DNA of 64,000 nucleotides from UBA6059 sp040219045 (GTDB lineage Bacteria; Bacteroidota; Bacteroidia; Cytophagales; Cyclobacteriaceae). Each line of letters begins with the position of its first letter. The first letter of the stretch is position 1. The notes under the pieces were generated by a model that was not told the DNA's origin, searched no databases, and saw only the letters and a program-made list of their open reading frames with translations. Below, piece by piece: positions 60,474 through 64,000 of this stretch. The translations under genes and the position numbers were made by a program. The stretch is from assembly GCA_965229505.1 (NCBI GenBank), contig OZ245881.1, positions 620,001 to 684,000 on the forward strand, written 5' to 3'.

Positions 60474-61630
60474 GACAGATCGATTTGAAGATGGATTTGG
60501 TGGTTGTCTTCACCATGTTCCTGCTGAAGTACATGCTTATTGGGGTAGAGCAGCTGGAGCCTGTGCTCAACATTCCTGAGCCCCAGCCCAAGTGAACTAT
60601 CCTGCGCTCGCGGAGAGTAGGAATTGCTCACCCGAAGGTCCAGAACATCAGACACTGATATAAGGATATGCACAAAAGAAGGGCCATCAGCTCGAACACC
60701 GTGCTTGAATGCATTCTCAATGAAAACAATCAGAATCATGGGGTGCACCCTGTATGGTTTTGGGTCCCCTTCTACTTCAAACCTGATATCTACATCATTG
60801 CCATCCATAAACCTCATCTTCTGAAGGTGAATATAAGAGGATATATACCGCAATTCCCTGGTTAGAAGGGCTTTGGAGGTTTGATCCTGCTCCAGCGTAT
60901 GGCGAAACATTTCTGATAAGGTGGCTACCCCTTCCTCGATCTCCTTCGCACCCTGTTTTTGCGCTAGCGAGAAAAAAGTATTCAGGGTATTGAACAAAAA
61001 GTGCGGATTGATCTGGGCACGAAGCATCTGGTTTTCAGCTATGATTTTCTCTCGAGTGATCTCCTCCTTGATCTGCTGGTCGATAGTCCACTGCCGTGCA
61101 AAGGAATAGATGAGAGAAGGTACGGGAACCAATAAAAGCAGGATGCCGCTGATGTTGAAACCCGGTATCTCTGCCCTGTAAGCAGTATAGGGCATGACTG
61201 CCACACTCCTCATGCCTGACTCATTTGCATACCTGATAAACACTTCATCAGCTGTCATCAATAATGCCAACGTAACCGCAAGTAAGGCTATGAGCAACGC
61301 AAAGTAGATTATGCGAGAGGAGGTGAAGTAGCGAGGAAATAGCCAAAAGCTATGGACATAAAAGAAAAAAATAGCCGCACCAGTACGTGGAATGGCAAAA
61401 AATGGGTGGGTCACCATGAAGGTATCTCCGCTGATCTCATCATAATCATAGAAATCAAATAGCGAAATCAGGTAGCCGAACACGACCCAGCCCACGACGT
61501 GAAAGAAGGCCTCAGAGCCACCGCCTCTACCGATCGGATGAGTTACAAATTTGGGAGATGGAGTATTCACGTCAGGCATTTCAGACACAAATCTTGATAA
61601 AGATATTAACATGCCATGAATGGTGCTCAT
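60470..61630 (-). CDS. LytS-type sensor histidine kinase
   Basis: 386 residues with four or more transmembrane helices in the first 200, then the His_kinase domain: AQINPHFLFNTLNTFFSLAQ with the phosphorylated His in NPHFLFN, and an HATPase region with FIENAFKHGV and GLGLRNVEHRLQLLYPN. The start lies at the stop of the hydrolase gene (one-base spacing), and the end overlaps the LytTR gene by four bases, so all are co-translated. No sensor domain beyond the membrane helices is seen. Confidence 0.95.
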   Translation of the reverse strand: MSTIHGMLISLSRFVSEMPDVNTPSPKFVTHPIGRGGGSEAFFHVVGWVVFGYLISLFDFYDYDEISGDTFMVTHPFFAIPRTGAAIFFFYVHSFWLFPRYFTSSRIIYFALLIALLAVTLALLMTADEVFIRYANESGMRSVAVMPYTAYRAEIPGFNISGILLLLVPVPSLIYSFARQWTIDQQIKEEITREKIIAENQMLRAQINPHFLFNTLNTFFSLAQKQGAKEIEEGVATLSEMFRHTLEQDQTSKALLTRELRYISSYIHLQKMRFMDGNDVDIRFEVEGDPKPYRVHPMILIVFIENAFKHGVRADGPSFVHILISVSDVLDLRVSNSYSPRAQDSSLGLGLRNVEHRLQLLYPNKHVLQQEHGEDNHQIHLQIDLS

Positions 61631-62734
61631 TTATCCATCCAGTCCACCCAGCAAATATTTAGAGATAATGTGCCGCGACTTAGCTCTGGCGTCTTCATTG
61701 TCATAATTGGCTCCTGCCAGGGTGATCACCAGCTGATGTGATGGCAAGACATAGATAAACTGGCCGCCATTGCCCCATGCGTAATAGCCCTGGTGCGTAC
61801 TGCCTTTGTGTGAATAGCTCCAGCGCCACCACTGGTAGCCATACTCCAATGACCCTGCGCTTGGCTCCAATGAGGCCTCAATCCATTCCTGGGAAAGCAC
61901 GATTTCTCCCATCCAGACACCCTCGTTACGATACAAGATTCCAAACTTCAGCATGTCCCTGGGACTCATATAAAGCCCACCGCCTGTCTGAAAAAGTCCG
62001 TCAACCACCGTGCTCCAAATTACATCCTCTATTCCCATGGGGCTGAATAGGTGCTCCCTCCCCAGTGCGAGCACATGAGATCCCGTCTTGCGCCTGACGA
62101 TCTCTCCCAGCAAGATGGACAATCCGCTATTGTAGCTGAATGTCGTGCCCGGCGCATTGACCACAGGCCTGCCAAGGATGAATGCTAACCAATCATCACT
62201 GAGGTTCAGGTGTATATGATCATTTGCAGGGTCTTGATAAGGCACGCTACCTTCGTTCCACAGCAGGCCTGCCGACATGGTCAGCAGATGTTCGACGGTG
62301 ATGGTTTCCTTACCTCCGGACCAATCCAGGTTATCCTGATACTCAGGGAAATAGCCAATGATCGGATCATCCAAACCAAGACCATAGTCTTCAACTGCCA
62401 GCCCGACGAGCGCACTTGTAACGCTCTTGGTGACCGACTGCAAGGACACTTTTTGTCGGGGACTTGTTAAGTTGGTAAACTCGTAGACCAGCACATCATT
62501 TCGAGCCACCAGCAACGAATTGATCTCATCAAATTGGCCTTCCGTAAGTGCGTCATTCAATTCTACGAGCAGTTGTTCATTCAGCCCTTGCGATTCAGGA
62601 TCACCTACTTGCAATCCATCGTCAAGCGTCATGGGTAGTGGGACTCGGCGATCATCTGACTCGTCCATACTACATCCCACAAGGCAGAGCACCATCAACA
62701 ATAACTGAATTCTAAGGGTCATTCTGGTAAGCAT
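61631..62734 (-). CDS. Serine hydrolase lipoprotein (beta-lactamase family)
   Basis: 367 residues; lipobox LVGC (Cys21). Ser100-Val-Thr-Lys103 (SVTK), FSYNSGLSILL (YxS/N position) and WGNGGQFIYV (GNGG in the KTG place) mark the active site; HLLTMSAGLLWNE is the conserved loop. It is in the same operon as a sensor kinase and regulator, one base from the kinase start, so it may produce or remove the molecule the kinase senses. That role is an inference. Confidence 0.9.
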   Translation of the reverse strand: MLTRMTLRIQLLLMVLCLVGCSMDESDDRRVPLPMTLDDGLQVGDPESQGLNEQLLVELNDALTEGQFDEINSLLVARNDVLVYEFTNLTSPRQKVSLQSVTKSVTSALVGLAVEDYGLGLDDPIIGYFPEYQDNLDWSGGKETITVEHLLTMSAGLLWNEGSVPYQDPANDHIHLNLSDDWLAFILGRPVVNAPGTTFSYNSGLSILLGEIVRRKTGSHVLALGREHLFSPMGIEDVIWSTVVDGLFQTGGGLYMSPRDMLKFGILYRNEGVWMGEIVLSQEWIEASLEPSAGSLEYGYQWWRWSYSHKGSTHQGYYAWGNGGQFIYVLPSHQLVITLAGANYDNEDARAKSRHIISKYLLGGLDG

Positions 62735-62735
62735 G

Positions 62736-63680
62736 TCAGGGCAGTTCTACTGACATTAGCGATAGCGGCGCGAACAACTGCTCATTGCCATAAAGTATAA
62801 AGAGTCGATCCCCTCCGGTCTCCAACTGATGGATATTACCAGCACCTGCCGCCGTGAACTCGAGCTCTTCGTATATCTCTGTGGAGGTATCCAGCCTGCC
62901 TAGGACAGACTCAGTCTCCTCTCCATTGACCAGATGTCCCGCCACGTAAATATACTGGCCATCCACAGCGGTAAAGCTGCGCCATAATCCATAGGGCAGC
63001 TCAATAGAACGCTCAGCGCCCGTCAATAAGTCGTAGACTAATACCACGTCCTTCACAGGCGTATCCGAAAACTGCTCCTGGCCACCAAAAATGTATAACT
63101 GACCATCTACAATCTCCCCCTGGCTCCAGGTACGTGGCTCTGAAAGTACTCCTACCGTTTCAAAAGCCCCCAGCTCAACATTCCATTTTCTGATAAGATC
63201 AGAATCCACTTCATTAATATCACCACCCCATATGTAGAGGTCCTGACCGTCATCAGCACTCCCAAACCGGCTCAGCGCCAGTCCATGCTCAACGACCGAC
63301 AACTGCTGACTCAAGTCAAGGGGATAATGGCTCAGCCGCGTACCGCCGACTACATACAGGCTGTTATTGAGCACATGGCCATTCTTGGAAATGTAGTCCT
63401 GCTGATCGAAGTAGAAATCATTGCCAGATCCGTCTGATGGGTTTATTATCCTTATCCGCTCGGTGGTCTCACCGTTTTCCGGATTGGTCTCACGTGATGC
63501 GAGGTAGAGGGCCTGTGAATTGGAGGCATACGCCAATCCTGTGGCTTGCCATAGTCGCTCACCTTGCACCGTACTTAGCTTTTCGAATGCAAAGGTGAGC
63601 TTTTCATTGTCATCATCCGCATTGCAGCCCGCCAATGTAATCAAGCAGGCCATCGCCAAACCCTGTACTATTCCTTTCAT
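62736..63680 (-). CDS. Kelch-like beta-propeller lipoprotein
   Basis: 314 residues with lipobox TLAGC (Cys19). Repeated kelch-type units are visible: LNNSLYVVGGTRLSHYPLD, DDGQDLYIWGGDINEVDSD, VDGQLYIFGGQEQF and VDGQYIYVAGHLVNG, about six blades in all. Such exported propellers bind sugars or proteins. It is the first gene of the operon leading to the LytTR regulator, one base from the hydrolase. Confidence 0.88.
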   Translation of the reverse strand: MKGIVQGLAMACLITLAGCNADDDNEKLTFAFEKLSTVQGERLWQATGLAYASNSQALYLASRETNPENGETTERIRIINPSDGSGNDFYFDQQDYISKNGHVLNNSLYVVGGTRLSHYPLDLSQQLSVVEHGLALSRFGSADDGQDLYIWGGDINEVDSDLIRKWNVELGAFETVGVLSEPRTWSQGEIVDGQLYIFGGQEQFSDTPVKDVVLVYDLLTGAERSIELPYGLWRSFTAVDGQYIYVAGHLVNGEETESVLGRLDTSTEIYEELEFTAAGAGNIHQLETGGDRLFILYGNEQLFAPLSLMSVELP

Positions 63681-64000
63681 AGCAGGAAAATATCATTTTA
63701 AGCTTTGTTTAGCCGATCAGGGTGGCGAACAGTCGACTGCTGGTGGTCAACGTAGGAAAAAAGTGATCCGAGAATTTCAGTACGTCGAGATCAATCACAA
63801 TGTCCGAGAAGACCCAGTGCGACAGTTAAGTGCTATTGCCACCTCATTTGATTTCTTCCAGCCACTCACCATTTTCAAATCTGTCTCACAGACTGAACCC
63901 AGGGCCTCAGTGCAACTCAATCTAATTGCGCAATGGTATTAGCCGAATGGCTAGTGTGCTCTAAAAGTCCAACATATTTTGTAAGTTGTAATGACCTATA
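63681..64000. other. Window-end region without a confident gene
   Basis: A plus-strand frame is open from 63520 to 63942 and ends QLNLIAQWY, but it overlaps the kelch gene antisense and has no known similarity. Its last 70 codons beyond the kelch promoter region could be a remnant of an outer-membrane protein C terminus. Nothing else is seen. Confidence 0.35.

Noticed and set aside
63520..63942. Plus-strand frame of 140 codons at the window end
   Set aside because: More than a third is antisense to the kelch lipoprotein, and no signal or family is seen; kept only as an unexplained region.
1..64000. CRISPR arrays, rRNA, tRNA, transposase or integrase genes
   Set aside because: I saw no regular spaced repeats, no structural RNA sequence I could recognise and no recombinase or transposase motifs; a covariance-model scan could still find a tRNA.

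Overview
The window looks like chromosomal DNA of a marine or soil Bacteroidota, most likely order Cytophagales (Reichenbachiella/Fulvivirga/Marivirga-type); the genus cannot be fixed from sequence alone. The basis is a set of Bacteroidota families (DUF4249, DUF4251, FKBP and serine-hydrolase lipoproteins, short outer-membrane beta-barrels, a TonB-receptor remnant with CarboxypepD_reg domain), LytTR/His_kinase signalling, one good TTTG-N21-TAnnTTTG promoter and few Shine-Dalgarno sequences. No rRNA, tRNA, CRISPR array or transposase was recognised.

Layout. 0-13 kb: an AsmA-like fragment, exported proteins, two exported WD40-caspase proteins (3489-5519 and 9613-12984), a copper amine oxidase and a retropepsin-like lipoprotein. 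13.5-16.4 kb: an ECF sigma/anti-sigma module with a divergent small membrane gene and a downstream serine hydrolase; all three transcription units carry the same promoter, GTAACC-N17-CGTCyyACC. 16.4-18.6 kb: a repeat-rich accessory stretch in which two genes are bracketed by gene-specific inverted repeats and followed by group II intron tails. 18.6-24.8 kb: VapC-type toxin pair, serine hydrolase, galE, TfoX-like, Ada, class II amidotransferase. 25-33 kb: membrane and outer-membrane proteins, FKBP isomerase, bestrophin, and a 6-phosphofructokinase gene split by a one-base frameshift. 33-42 kb: Vat-like acetyltransferase, class III cyclase plus a TolB/TPR/AraC regulator, then a run of serine hydrolases, an internally deleted TonB receptor and an SDR.

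44.2-46.2 kb holds the most unusual structure. A gene is bracketed by a 13-bp inverted repeat whose right half is interrupted by a 607-bp ORF-less group II intron; removing the intron exactly restores the repeat. The next gene is bracketed by its own 9-bp inverted repeat. Together with 16.4-18.4 kb this looks like decayed integron-type gene cassettes whose attC-like boundary boxes were each hit at the same position by related group II introns. No integrase lies in the window.

46.5-59.8 kb carries small redox and stress operons under AraC and Crp/Fnr regulators: DUF5367 - mini-cytochrome c - DUF1772 - NmrA-like; Crp - barrel - FMN reductase - pirin; Crp - cyclase-family hydrolase - DUF1330 - DMT - GNAT - nitroreductase - DUF4386 - DJ-1. 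At 59.5-63.7 kb a truncated AlkB gene abuts a four-gene operon encoding a kelch-like lipoprotein, serine hydrolase, LytS-type kinase and LytTR regulator. Function calls rest on family recognition by eye; no database search was run.
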